A stretch of 64,000 bases of DNA from Colocasia esculenta (Eukaryota > Streptophyta > Magnoliopsida > Alismatales > Araceae). A program made the position numbers and the translations under genes. Positions 1 to 11,531 of the stretch are shown piece by piece. Within the stretch, counting starts at the first letter, position 1. Each line of letters begins with the position of its first letter. The stretch lies in NCBI GenBank assembly GCA_014218235.1, contig CM024755.1:76926631-76990630 (forward strand), in the 5' to 3' direction. The notes below the pieces were generated by a model. The model worked only from the letters and a program-made list of their open reading frames with translations. It had not been told where the DNA came from and searched no databases.

Positions 1-154
1 TGGCTGGAAGAGACTTTTGAATTATACATAACTCCCCCTCCCATGATCACAGCCGGCAGCTCAGCTGTTTGTATCTACATGTGTTCTTCTGGATTCTGTG
101 TTCCTTACCGATTTAGGTTGACTAACTGAGTGAATAAATACTGATGATTAACAG

Positions 155-2484
155 ATTGTCGACTTCTGCTGTGGAGCAAACGATTTTAGTCTACTGATGA
201 AAAAGAAGCTTGACGCAACTGGGAAGAAATGCTTGTTCAAAAATTATGATCTTTTCCAACCCAAGGTATCCTTTGTAATAGTTGTTGATCTGCATAAACA
301 GTTTCAAAAGCTTCCATTTTCAAATGTCTGCTGTTTCTTTTTGAAACTTGTGAATCTAACAATTATATGATACGCCCATTACAATGTATGTTTGGAGGTG
401 AGAATGTGGACTTGGGGTTGTATATGGATTTTTAAAGCCAGGATGATTATGATGCCTAAGCTGGGCATAAATGTAGCTAGCTAGTCAACTTTATCCTTTT
501 GTCCTACTAGAAGTTGGTGATAACATATTGTATTTTTGATGTAACCATTTGATTTCAAAGCCATCTGATATCTTTTATGCAGAACGATTTTAACTTTGAG
601 AAGAGAGACTGGATGACAGTTCATCCTAAGGAGCTGCCTACAGGGTCTCAACTGGTACATATATTTGTTCTATTTCTTTTAATAATTTCTTGAGCATCAT
701 GTTATTGAGCACACTGCTTAATCTCAAACCGAGATTTCATGCAGATCATGGGTCTCAATCCTCCTTTTGGGGTCAATGCCGCTCTTGCTAACAAGTTTAT
801 AGACAAAGCACTGGAGTTCAAACCAAAGATCCTCATTCTTATAGTTCCAAAGGAAACACAAAGGTGGATTCTTTTCTTTTTGGTTTTATGCAGAGGTAGT
901 AGTCAGAATGATTGTTTTGTTTTGTTATTTTCTCTTTTTTTTAATCTAAATTTTCTATTTACCAGGCTAGATGAAAAACGAGCAGCATATGATCTGATCT
1001 GGGAGGATGAAGAAAAACTTGCAGGGAAGGTATGACTTAGAAAAATAATTGGCTGTTTTTGGCCTTTTTTTGCATCTACGTACAACCTTATTTTCATGGC
1101 AGTAATTATCACCTTATTTTATGCAGTCCTTCTATTTGCCTGGATCTGTGGACGTAAATGAAAACCAAATTGAACAATGGAATGTGAAAACCCCTTTGCT
1201 TTATCTATGGAGCAGGCCTGACTGGACAGCGAAGCACATGGCCATTGCTTTGAAACAGGGCCATATTTCCAATGCCAAAATGGTGCCCGACTTAGAAACC
1301 GTCAAAGGGTCACTATCTGTTCACCACCCAGAGGGTCGTAGTTATTATGGCATTCGTACTGAAATGATTTCCAACCTGCCGAAAGAGCAAACTAGTCCAG
1401 CTGTAGGACACGAAGAGAAAGCTGCTTATCCAACTATCCAGGATAGTAATGCTAAGCTTGAGAATGGTGTTGACGGAAAAGGTAAAGTGGAGACTGCCAA
1501 GCGTAGTGATGTAGGAATGTCCCCAAAATCTCAAGCAAGAGTGAAGAAATCTCGTAGAAGGAAATCAAAAAAGCAGGATGAGGCACCTGGTAACAGAACT
1601 GGAGATGATGCTTCGGACATGAATATTTCCCCCCTCATGAAGCCGATACTCAACAGCCATTCGATCTTGATCTCACACTTGATGCTCACTTCGATGGAAC
1701 CACTGCTTTTGCTGGATCTAACAGGCCAACACAAGGCTTTGGAACGCCATATGGAGAGGAGTGGAGTGGTAGCCGAGCCAGAAGTGACATTGACGGCCTT
1801 GAAAGGGGATATGCCAGAGACGATGTTGATAATTTGCAGAGGCAATATGGTAGTGGGGATATAAAAAATTTGGACAGTAGATATGCCCCTTCCACCTGGA
1901 ATGAGTCCTTCCCAAGCAGCTCTTATGATCTACCGAATGATCCTACTAGCAGAATGAGTTTTGAAAGTCGTTACGGAATTAATGAGCGGATCCCTGGATA
2001 TGTCAGGGACAGTCCTCTGCCTGCTTTTGAGTCATCACCTTATATTGGCGAGGAGAGAGAGATAAGAACAGACATCCACAGCACGATCGGGATGTATGGG
2101 CAACAAGGGCCTAATGATGTTGGACGGGGCTGGCGTGCACCGGAGAAAGGGGTGACCCCTACATCTGCACAAACTGGTTCGTTTCCTTCTCCTTATGGAT
2201 TATCAGGTTCGGCAGCCCCAACATTTGGACAAGCTGGTTCGTTCCCTTCTCCTTATGGGTTATCAGGTTCAGCTATTGGCTCATCTGCAATGAACAGGTA
2301 TGCTCCGCGTCTTGATGAGTTAAATCATGTTGGACCGGGCAACTCAATGCCCCGCTCAACGCAGCGTCCAGGTGATAGCAGCATGTTTGAGATGCCTGAT
2401 TCTCGGCCCCCTTTCACCTCTGCTGGCTCACAAAATTTGTTTCCTGGTCATAACAGGCCATCTGGTGGTTGGCTGGATGACTGA
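155..2484 (+). CDS. EDM2: EDM2-like PHD-finger chromatin regulator, 3' exons only, with a frame break
   Basis: Five exons can be read: 155-265, 583-654, 745-863, 966-1029 and 1127-2484, all with GT-AG borders and compatible phases; earlier exons lie before the window. Exon 155-265 encodes IVDFCCGANDFS and exon 745-863 encodes NPPFGVNAALANKF, which resemble methyltransferase motif I and the NPPF motif of the N6-MTase-like domain of EDM2. Exon 1127 opens with SFYLPGSVDVNENQIEQWN, an EDM2 hallmark, and the C-terminus has the family motif NRYAPRLDELNH. EDM2 is known as a nuclear factor that controls H3K9me2 and polyadenylation at intronic heterochromatin, including that of resistance genes. The C-terminal half sits in another frame: the reading shifts at a run of six Cs (1629-1634) and both sides read as EDM2-like protein, so one base seems to be missing. 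A 20-residue repeat (SFPSPYGLSGSA core) is duplicated at about 2172-2291. Family assignment is firm; functionality is uncertain. Confidence 0.9.
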
Positions 2485-3318
2485 GCTGTGACGCTTGTCC
2501 TAGAAATTTGTTGTTGACCCGTGCATACATGGCTATTTCTCTCATCTTGGATAGGTATCACCGTGTATATAAATCTGATAGTGACTCAGTGCCATCGGGT
2601 ACGTTCTTGGTAAAGGCTATTCCTGGTTAAAGGAGATTTTTCAGGCATTTCTAGGTAAGCATTCTGGTTCCGTTTTTATGGAGGTTAAGAATGACATTCA
2701 TGCTCCATTCCCATGTCACTATTAACCCTGATGTCTCACTCTATGTAATGGCGAGTTACTGTATGGATTTGATCTCATCCATGCTCTGTTCCCACGTCAC
2801 TCTAACCCCAATGTGTGTGTCTCTTGATATAAGTTCTAAGTTATTAGAAAAGATGATTACATATATAAAGGGAAAACCCAAACACGTGATAATAATAGAA
2901 AAGAAGTGGAATCCTTGCTTCTCTTTATACATGGAGCTGTCTTTGAGGTTGAGGGTGGTACTGCACTACGGAGGGCATTGGTGGGACGGGGATTGTCCGA
3001 TGTGTGATTGGGTGATTTCGTTTGGTCAATGCAAACAGGTGGGACCAAAAGAGTTTCGCTCTTCTACATGTGTGAAAAAGTTAGTCACAATTCGTCCCAC
3101 TTTCATCTGGATGAACTTGTTTAATACCTGCCTTTTGTGTTGTGGAACATCAAAAGCGCGTTAATTTCTTTTGCTACTTTAGGAACCTGATTTTGTGTTT
3201 AAGCTCGCCCCGTTCATAGTTTCTTCTGAGAAGTCACCTTTTATGAGATTGACTTTATTCTACTATGTACAACAAGTGTGGGATTGATTTAGGTTCTCTC
3301 TATAGGAATATAGCTTTT
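2485..3318 (+). other. 3' UTR and downstream intergenic DNA of the EDM2-like gene
   Basis: This stretch follows the EDM2-like stop codon. No conserved coding sequence is visible; the longest open frame (about 157 codons from 2691) has no recognisable motif and an unlikely composition. A short internal echo (ATGACATTCATGCTCCATTC and a relative near 2775) is seen, nothing more. Confidence 0.5.
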
Positions 3319-3900
3319 TGTGGTGGTGTTTTTCTGTTTGGGTTTGAGCCAAACGTGTCTCTACTGGAGAAGATGGGAAGACGATCGTCAGTGCGGACGT
3401 AAGTCTGCAAGATTTGAACTGTATCAGGGGGTCTGGTTTTTTAATCAGGGAGAACCTTCCGATACTTAAGCCAGTACGGGACTGGAGAGGTTAGAAGGAA
3501 AAGAGGTTTTCGTGTGTGAGTCGTGCGAGGACGAGTGTGAGCGTTCAAGATCATGTACGTCTGCATGGAGGTTATCTGAGTCTTTTTATAGGTGAAGGTG
3601 TTGAGGGAGTGGGACGGAACGTCCTTTAACGATGCCAGAAAGGACGCGTCCGTTGGTGCTATTGGCGGAGAGTTATGCATTGAGGCGCCCGTTGATGAGT
3701 TCTATAGTTAACGCACCACTTAATCGTGGGACGCGTGTTACGCAGCCGTTATAACTGCCGCAAGGAGGCGAATGGTTGTTCTGATTTCTCTGGTCAGAAG
3801 GTACCAAGCAGGTAGTTTGTTCGGTGGACTAGACTATCATAGCAAAAAGATAGGCAATGGTTCATGTGATGGCCTAGGGTCTTGAAAGAGTTGCGTCGCA
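3319..3900 (-). mobile_element. Solo or truncated LTR of the Tat-type Gypsy family found at 34567-42731
   Basis: The block begins TGTGGTGGTG at 3319 and then follows the right LTR of the Gypsy element (41916-42731) step by step: the TTTGAGCCAAACG box, a GAAGATGGG box, a CTTTTTATAGG TATA-like box at about 3585 and the GTTAACGCACCACTT box at about 3703. Similarity fades after about 3830 and the far end was not located, so solo LTR versus truncated copy is open. Strand is given by the orientation of the related element. Confidence 0.8.
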
Positions 3901-4870
3901 TGTGAAGGAGGAAGCCTACCTTCTGTATAAATTACCTCAATACCCTTATCAAGTCAATAGCTCCATTTATAGGATATGAGGCTATCTATATTCCAATAAT
4001 TATGAATAAAGTCTCTGGCTATTCATTTCAACCATCCAATTTTTTCTCTTCTGATTTTATCCTTGAAATTGGTCGCAGAATATGTCTGTGTTTCCACTTG
4101 TCATTTATTGATATGGATACGAGTAACCTGATGGGCCAATAAGCCCTTGCTTATCCCTTGGATGGGAAAACAAGGGTAAAAGTAAGAATATCCTTGCATA
4201 AGGGATACCTATTTGGGCCAATATGACCTCCCCGGACATCAGGAGAAGGTGTTGCTATTTAGAGTAATATCATGTTACTATGGGCTTTTACAAGTGTTTA
4301 GTTATTTTGCATAACTTCATGTGACACACACACACACAGGCATATATTCATCTTCTAGTGCGCTCGCTCTCTCTCTCCCTCCCTCCTTCCTTTGATTGAC
4401 GATTCAGTCGACCCGGCTACAGATGGTGCCTCAGCCAACACCTCGATCATCGAAGAAGGCGGTTTCTTCCATACAGGTCATTCAAGAAGAAATATTCCTG
4501 GCATCTTGTGGGGCAACTAACACGATAATGGGCATTTTTGAAACTAATTAATATATATATTTAAAACAATGGGATTTTGAGAGGGGCAAATTAATATACA
4601 ATTAAACTTGTAAAGAGGCTGCTTTCATAACCAACTCTTTCTATGTTGGTTAACTTTTCACCATCTTGATTAACAGAGCATGACATGAGGTATCAGCGAT
4701 GGCATCGCTGAAAGTATTATACAATCAAGATGGTATGTAAAGCAATAGCTAGTCAAGTGTTTTTTTTTTTATTAAAAAAATTAAAATTTAAAAATCTCAT
4801 TCGCACGCAGGTGAAAAAGTGGGTGGTGTAAGACAAGTACTTATTATTTAGTTGATTGAGTAACGAGTTG
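3901..4870. other. Intergenic DNA without a recognisable gene
   Basis: Only simple repeats are visible: (CA)n at about 4323-4338 and CT-rich sequence at about 4363-4390. An A/T homopolymer patch lies near 4759-4790. No coding signature was found. Confidence 0.5.
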
Positions 4871-4879
4871 AGTTGGGAG

Positions 4880-5290
4880 TGTTGGACGTCGTGACTTGAT
4901 TAGTCGGCCGCCGTCCAATCGAGCTCGGACTTTGTATTCGATCGGCAGAGCACAATGCATTCCTCGGTGGCGTTGTGCACATCCTGCCGTCCGTCGGGTA
5001 ATGTTTTAAAACTCAGCAGCGACATGCGAACAAATCTTTTTGCCGTTAAAAGTGGGCCCACGCGATCTCCGAAGGAAAAGTGGGCCCACGCGATGATGTC
5101 CGAAGGCCGGCCGGCTCTGGTGAATCGAGACGTTATAACACGTGCACCCAACCACTTCCGACTTTCAGAGCGTTCAAATTACGTGGATCCCCCACCACCA
5201 ACGGAAAGATTTGCCGACTTGACGGAAATGCCCCTGGCGGCGGAAGGGGATTTCTTTTTACATATTACCCCCCTGAAAATTTGATATTCC
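4880..5290. promoter_or_regulatory. Orphan GC-rich, promoter-like island with duplicated GTGGGCCCAC
   Basis: The island stands out from AT-rich flanks. GTGGGCCCACGCGAT occurs twice (about 5051 and 5089), each next to CCGAAGG; TGGGCCCA matches the site II / TCP-type element common in plant housekeeping promoters. A CACGTG G-box core lies at about 5139 (AACACGTGCA). Open frames run both ways but show no family motif, and no gene starts downstream on either strand. It may be a promoter relic or a fragment moved here by a transposon. Confidence 0.3.
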
Positions 5291-5330
5291 AAATATCACT
5301 TTTGGAATCTTTATAATTTCTAAAACCCCC

Positions 5331-5950
5331 ATGAAATTGACTCAAGTTCATTAATAGAGGTCTGCCGTCTGTCTGTCTGTTTAAAATGGGAAGTTTTAAC
5401 GAGGGCCTACATACATAAGAAAATGTCATTTTAGTCGGAGAGGGGAGGCGCCTGCTTCGTTTGGCAAATTATTGCCACATGGTTTGACATGGCAGTCAAA
5501 GAGTCGAGGGTAAATGCATTTTTTGTCCTAAAAGTTATTAACAGTTAATTCACACATAATTTTTATTTATAGATTCCTTTTTGGATGATACTTATGTATG
5601 AACCTGAGTAAATTTCAGAGGATTTGATTAAATCCATGGTGATATTTGAAATATCAATGGATTTCACGGAATAGTATGTGAAAACAACCCAAAAAGGAAA
5701 AAAAATAATAAAGGGAGGGTGGAAGAGGTAACAGAATATTTATGATTTGTATTTGTGAATATTCAAAAAATTTGTAAACAAATCATGTGATGTTTACACA
5801 TTAGTCAACTAATTATGATTAATGATGGATGCAAACCATAACGCTAGCTCGAATTTTCTTCTTTTGCCTGACCCGGATTCGTCGTGAGGACCTTATGGCT
5901 TTCTGCCAATCTTTAAAGTTAATCGAAAGATGGTTGTTTATTCCCCCTTG
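5331..5950. other. AT-rich intergenic DNA, nothing recognised
   Basis: No coding potential or repeat structure was recognised apart from a short GTCTGTCTGTCTG run near 5366. The last ten bases (5941-5950) are the left target-site duplication of the following MITE. Confidence 0.4.
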
Positions 5951-6113
5951 GAGAAATTCTAGCCGACCTCTTGGCCGAGTAAATGATTTATCCGGCCAAA
6001 CATTTTCGTTGGTCGGCTGAATGGATCCCACCCTCAAAAGCAGCCAACCGACCAATGAAATGCTCGACCGGGTAAATCATTTTACCCGACCAAGAGGTCG
6101 GCTAGCAGTTCTC
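5951..6113. mobile_element. Mutator-type MITE, 163 bp, 10-bp TSD
   Basis: The ends form an inverted repeat (GAGAAATTCTAGCCGACCTC on the left; complement of GAGGTCGGCTAGCAGTTCTC on the right), and the inside continues the fold-back with GGTCGGC / GCCGACC modules. It is flanked by a perfect TTCCCCCTTG duplication at 5941-5950 and 6114-6123. A GAGA terminus with 9-10-bp TSD fits non-autonomous Mutator elements. Confidence 0.88.
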
Positions 6114-6123
6114 TTCCCCCTTG

Positions 6124-6970
6124 AATCGAAAGATGTATGATGGAAATTTGAGATTTTTTTAATGAAAAATGTTTACTTTGCCTTATAATAAAATTGAAGT
6201 AGATTTTAAGAAAGAAATTTTATTGACTGATAATATTGAAAGTACAACATTTTTCATGAGCTTTCAATCCCAAAATTTACTTTTTTGTAGTTCATCTCAA
6301 TCTTATTATAAAATCTTTTTTTTCAATAAACATTTCCCTGCTTTCATTTGGCATGATAGAATATGGGGATAAAAATTCCCTAGTAATATTTGTTGCACTG
6401 TTCAAATGCAGCACTATGTTGCCTTCCACTCTGCAACTAGTTCTTTTCTTTTACATGTGTAAGTGAATAACTTCTTATCTTACAAAGTCGGATATATGGT
6501 AAATATGAATGGATTCAACCTATTTTTCAATCAAATATCAGTATTTATCGACCAAAGTTATCATGTGTCAGTAAACAAAAGTTATTTATCAAGTAAAAAT
6601 TAATATTTGTTTGCTATCTCTGTCAACTATTACTATTATTATTGATCGTCATTGTCAAAATCCAGTCATTACTTAATATCACCCTACTATGTTATGTCAT
6701 GTAAGCATGACTTGGACAAAATGAAGGTGATGTGAGCAATTCAACTAGCAGTACCTAGTGGAATGGTAAACATTTCTAATTAATTAATGTTTAGCCAATT
6801 TGATCGTAGCTTAAAAACATTGAAAAAGATTATGCACATTAAATAGTAAGTAGCAATCCCCTTCACCTTTTGGTAATCTTAATAAAATCATTTTGACATA
6901 TGACCAATATTGCTTGATAAGTTAGTATGTGGTGTTGGACATTACGAAAAAAATATAAATAAATGAGAAT
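6124..6970. other. AT-rich intergenic DNA, nothing recognised
   Basis: The stretch is strongly AT-rich with only short chance open frames. No terminal repeats, coding motifs or RNA genes were seen. Confidence 0.4.
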
Positions 6971-6974
6971 ATTG

Positions 6975-7290
6975 AGATAGATGTGCGATAAAATTAAGAA
7001 AGATAAGATTAAGAATGAATACTGCCGTGAGGACTTAAGAATAACTCCAATTGATAGTATAATGAGAGACAATAGACTCAAGCAATTTAAATATGTGAAC
7101 GGTTGTCCTAACTCAACATTGGATGAAAGATGCGATTTAATCTTAGTGAACACTAGTAAAAGAACTTGATGTAGATTTAAAATGAGATGATACAATATTA
7201 TTAAGAAAGATATTAATTTCTTAAGTTTAAATATGAATATAGTATTTAATAGAAATATTTAGCGGAACAAGATTCATACAGTTGATATCA
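6975..7290 (+). pseudogene. RTE-type LINE reverse transcriptase C-terminal relic
   Basis: The reading at 6981-7169 (KDKIKNEYCREDLRITPIDS, then MRDNRLKQFKYV and DERCD) matches the layout of the C-terminal tail of plant RTE-clade LINE polymerases, which usually read RIRN..R..LGVAPI..K.RE.RLRWFGH. The same frame continues, with stop codons, through KKDINFLSLN and IHTVD (to about 7290), the usual end of that protein. Only the last part of the ORF remains. No poly(A) tail or TSD was identified. This is an old, 5'-truncated fragment. Confidence 0.6.
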
Positions 7291-7899
7291 AATAATAGAA
7301 GTCAAGTTGAATGAGTTCTTTTTATATAGATTTGCTTGATAACAGTAAAATTGTGTGAGAATTGAACCTAGATGAGTGTCTATTAATGTATACCTTCTAC
7401 ACAAATTAAACATCACATACGTCGTTGTCATCATATGTTAATTGGTTGTTAAAGCTTTTCTAAGAGATATAAAGAATATAACATTCGATAAATACTTTGA
7501 TGCACATGATGCTGAATATATACACCCCTCTTGAAATAAAAAGTTTACGTAAAAGAATATATCACATTTTATATTTTATTGTATACCCTAAAGATATGAA
7601 TTTAGTATCATGCACATCTCCTTCACAAACTTTACTCAAGAGTACCGAGGGCCTTAACGTATTCCATTTTCATCTACATTTTTTTCTATTGATAATGTGA
7701 GAATAGAGATAAAAATTTAAAGTCACTCAAACCGTCTAAGAAATTATTTGTTAATAAAAGGTGAAGAAAATGGAAAATATATGGCAAGAAATTCACATAC
7801 GATGATCATACATGTGATTAAGTGCGAGATTTTGATCGTATTTTTTACTTTAAAAAGAATATATTCGCCAAAAACAAAAAAACAAAACTGTCCCCACAA
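7291..7899. other. AT-rich intergenic DNA up to the MULE
   Basis: No coding or repeat signature was recognised. Bases 7900-7908 (TACATGCAA) are the left TSD of the MULE that follows. Confidence 0.4.
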
Positions 7900-7908
7900 T
7901 ACATGCAA

Positions 7909-8175
7909 GGGTTTTTTATTTAAATAATCATATTATATTATTTATTTATTTAAATAATCACATTAAAAAATATTTCCCAAAATAGTCATCAAGTTGCCAC
8001 GTAGGCAACTTGGTGACCGGGAGAACGGTGCGAGAAGAAGGTCGGCATTGGCAATTCCGGCTTTGGAGCCGGCATTCCCAATGCCGACACTAAAGTCGGC
8101 ATTGAGAATGCATTCTCAACACCGACACTAAAGTAGACATTGAGAATGCCGACTTTGGAGTCGGCATTCTCAATG
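7909..8175 (+). repeat. Left TIR of the MULE with subterminal GTCGGCATT palindromes
   Basis: This is the inverted copy of 14505-14769. The outer 100 bp are AT-rich; a CAAGTTGCC...GGCAACTTG hairpin follows at about 7990-8012. From 8041 come repeated modules of GTCGGCATTG and CAATGCCGAC separated by CTTTGGAG or ACTAAA spacers. Such modules are plausible transposase-binding sites (inference). Confidence 0.88.
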
Positions 8176-8730
8176 CCGACACCCTCCTTAAAGACCCCCC
8201 CCCACCAGCCCGAAACCCCTTCACCCTCGTGCGCCGAAACCCCCTCCTCACTGCTGCCTTGCTCGCCGCGCCCCTAGCTCGCCGCAGCAACCCTCGCCGC
8301 CGCCAGCTCGCCACGCCGCCCCAGCTCTCTCGCCGCACCGCCCCAGCTCGCGCCGCCCCACCGCCCCAGCATCCACCCCCCACCCCACCCCATCTCCACT
8401 GTCTCCTCCTCCCTCACCTCCCCCCCCCTCCCCCCCACCCCCCAGCCCGCGCGCCGCCCCATCTCACCCCTCCCTCTCACATCCACCCCCCACTGTCTCC
8501 TCCTCCCTCCTCCTCCTCCTCCCTTTCCCCCACCTACCCATCCGACCGCCGACCAGGAAGAAGAAGTAGGTAACCTATTTATTAAATTATTTAATATTTT
8601 TATTATATTATTTGATGTTAATTTTATAAATGTTAGATATATATGAAATTGATGTTTAATTATTCTTATTTAACAAATGTGATTTGTTTGAATATTCTTA
8701 TTTGACATATGTAATTTATTTATCTTATAA
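8176..8730 (+). promoter_or_regulatory. C-rich leader (probable 5' UTR) of the mudrA gene
   Basis: From 8190 to 8570 the + strand is extremely rich in C with little G or A, built from CCGCC, CCCCAC and CTCCTCC runs. A donor-like AGTAG|GTAACC occurs at 8570-8574 and AT-rich intron-like DNA follows up to the ATG at 8731. A 114-codon proline/arginine-rich frame (8229) is most likely a composition artefact. The promoter probably lies in the TIR, as in known MULEs. Confidence 0.45.
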
Positions 8731-11531
8731 ATGGCAGATATGACTAGTTCCAACATTTCTTTAATGTGCTATTATGATGATGTCTTACATATTGAGGATC
8801 ATAAACCTCAATATGAAGGAGGTATTGTACGTATTTTGCGTGTAAAGAAAGACACAAATTTTACTGAGTTGATGAGAAAGTTATATATCTTGACGAAATA
8901 TGACGAAAGACATATTAAGATTGGTATAACATGCAAGTGGCCTACTTCTATAGGTGAATATATTGCAGTGAGAGTTGAAGATGATGAAACTGTTGAAAGT
9001 ATGTTCGATTTGTATCCTTCTCATGTATCTACTGTACAATTATATTTGGAGAAGGAAGATATAGATAATATATCTATTCAAGACAACGATGAAGTGCAAA
9101 CACATGGTCATATTGATGACAACTTGCATACTCAACACTATGAGTATCAACAACCAACTGGACACTTCACACGTATGTTGAATGATGATGTAGATTCTAC
9201 TGGATTTTATTCTGCTAATGAGAGAGATGTCTGGTATGAATCATATGACTACACTTTACCTACAGATTATAACCCATGGTGAGTTGTCTCCCATAATTGT
9301 ACGAAATATATATTAGTGTGATTAAATTTTGTTAACATTTATAATTTTTATTTGGAGGTCTATTGGCTATGGAGGTGGATCCTCACAGTATCCTTTCATG
9401 TCAATCACTGATTCTTCACATACTTTTCATAGTGCGAGCTCATCAGGGTATGTGATTTCATCATCCTCATAAATTATTTTGATGTATTCACATAACATAC
9501 CATAAATCTTGTGTCATATTTGATTGATATGTAGTCACCATATAACAGAAGAACATGTGATTAAGGAGGATGAAGAAGATGAAATAGATTCACAAGATGA
9601 TATAGATGACAATGAGAATATGGAAGAAGGAGATGATGAACCATTATTTGATATTGCCAGGGTTAATAATACAAAAATTGAATATGAGCAAGGCCCTCCA
9701 GATGTATTCACTTTTGATCACTGGATAGATGAAGCCACAATGAATAATTCTCATGAAGGGATAGATGTACCTTGTACTTTAGAGGGTGTAGAGCCTCATG
9801 TTGGACAAATTTTTATAAACAAGAATAATTTGATATATATATTGTAAACATATTTAGTTAAACATAATGTCCAATATAAGGTGACACGAAGTCACACGAA
9901 GTCACACGAAGATGTTTACAGCTCAATGCATTCATGATACATGTGCATGGAGGGTTCATGCATCAGTTGTCAAGGGATTTGAATATTTCAAAGTAACAAA
10001 ATATGCTGGACCTCATACATGTGTGAATCCAATATTGCAAAGTTCCAATCGCCAATGCACATCTCGTTTTGTTCAAAAGTTGATTTTGTCAGCTGTGAAG
10101 ACAAAGTTAACAATTACTCCAGAAAAGATTGTGAGAAGAATACTAGATGAATATCATGTTGAAATTTCATATAAGAAAGTATGGATTGCAAAATGTTTGG
10201 CTATGAAACAAATTTTCGGCAGTTGGGAATCATCATATGCTACTCTATCCAGGTATCTAGAGGCCCTTCAATTGACAAATCCGGGGACAGTTGTGCAGTT
10301 CACCTATGCAGAACAAACTGTCTTTCATTTTCAGAGAGTTTTTTGATCATTTGCACCTTCTATACAGGGGTTTCCACATTGTAGGCCATTGATAAGTGTT
10401 GATGGAACACACCTGTATGGAAAATATCTTGATGTTTTGATGATTGCTACTGGTATAGATGCAGATGATGGTTTATTCCCCCTTGCATTCGCTATTGTTG
10501 AATCAGAAAATGACGATTCTTGGGCATGGTTTTTGGCGTGCATCAGAGAGAAAGTTACAAATAGAGTTGGTCTTACAATCATTTCTGATCGACATAGAGG
10601 TTTGGAGCGTGCAGTACCTGAGATATTTCCTCCTCCTATTGGTTACCATCGTTGCTGTTTACGACATCTTGCTGATAATTTTCAAAAAACATTTCGTGAT
10701 AAGACATTGACAGGTCTGATATGGTCTGCAGCAACTAGAACATGTATCTTTGAATTTCAACGTTTCATACAGAAAATAGAAGAAATGAATCCTCAAGCAA
10801 AGAAATGGTTGGAAGATGTCGGTTATGAAAGGTGGACAAAGGTATATGATGGTGGTAAGCGGTTTGGTATGACGACAACAAATATTTCTGAAAGTTTTAA
10901 TAGTGTGTTGAAAGGTGCGCGAGGTTTGCCTATCCAGGCTTTAGTGCAAAAAACTTTCTACAGGTTAAACAAATTTTTTGTTAAACGACGTGAGGATGGT
11001 TTGAATTGGGAATCATCATATGCTCCTAGTGTAGAAGTCCAACTTCGTGTTACTGAGCGAGAGGCTAGAAGATGTCAGGTGATCAGATTTTCTAGACATG
11101 AGTTTCAAGTCACTAATTCACACGGACATCAGTACACTGTTAACTTGGGACCGCAATGTGGTTGCTCCTGCAATGTTTATTGCATGACAGGTCTTCCTTG
11201 TGTCCACATAGTGGCATCTTGTAGATCATTTTCAGCAAATATTTCACACTTGACCTTTTGTGCTGCATTTTATTCTGTGGAGGCCTATCGACAGACATAT
11301 GGCTTTTCTTTTCATCCTGTCTTGGACAGTCGACATTGGCCTCCGCATAGAGGTGCTACATTGCAACCTCCATTTGGTCGCAGACAAAGTGGTCATCCAC
11401 GTAGCAGATGCCTTCATATGCATATGGATACGAATAAAGAAGGGTCATCTCATAATCATTGTAGTCATTGTGGCCAACCAGGACATTATAGAAGTACATG
11501 TCCAGGGGTACAACCCTCTCATCACAATTAG
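8731..11531 (+). pseudogene. mudrA: mudrA-type MULE transposase, interrupted
   Basis: Exons are 8731-9278, 9358-9447 and 9535-11531, with GT-AG borders. Order of domains: an acidic N-terminal region; a MuDR zinc-binding DNA-binding region (C..C.W...HTC, 9912-10050); the MULE DDE transposase core (ISVDGTHLYGKY at 10386, IISDRHRGL at about 10577); a SWIM zinc finger (CGCSCN...CVH, about 11157-11210); and a CCHC knuckle CSHCGQPGHYRSTC (about 11463). The transposase would bind the TIRs and cut DNA in the nucleus. Damage: a TAA at 9845-9847; a frameshift in a tandem 10-bp repeat (GTCACACGAA units, 9881-9910); and a TGA at 10344-10346 where a Trp codon is expected. From 10389 to 11531 the frame is open for 380 codons. 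Confidence 0.92.

Noticed and set aside
2691..3164. 157-codon ORF downstream of EDM2
   Set aside because: No motif, odd composition and no splice or start context; most likely chance.
8229..8573. 114-codon Pro/Arg/Ser-rich ORF
   Set aside because: It lies in the C-rich leader of the MULE; composition explains the open frame, and the antisense strand is open too.
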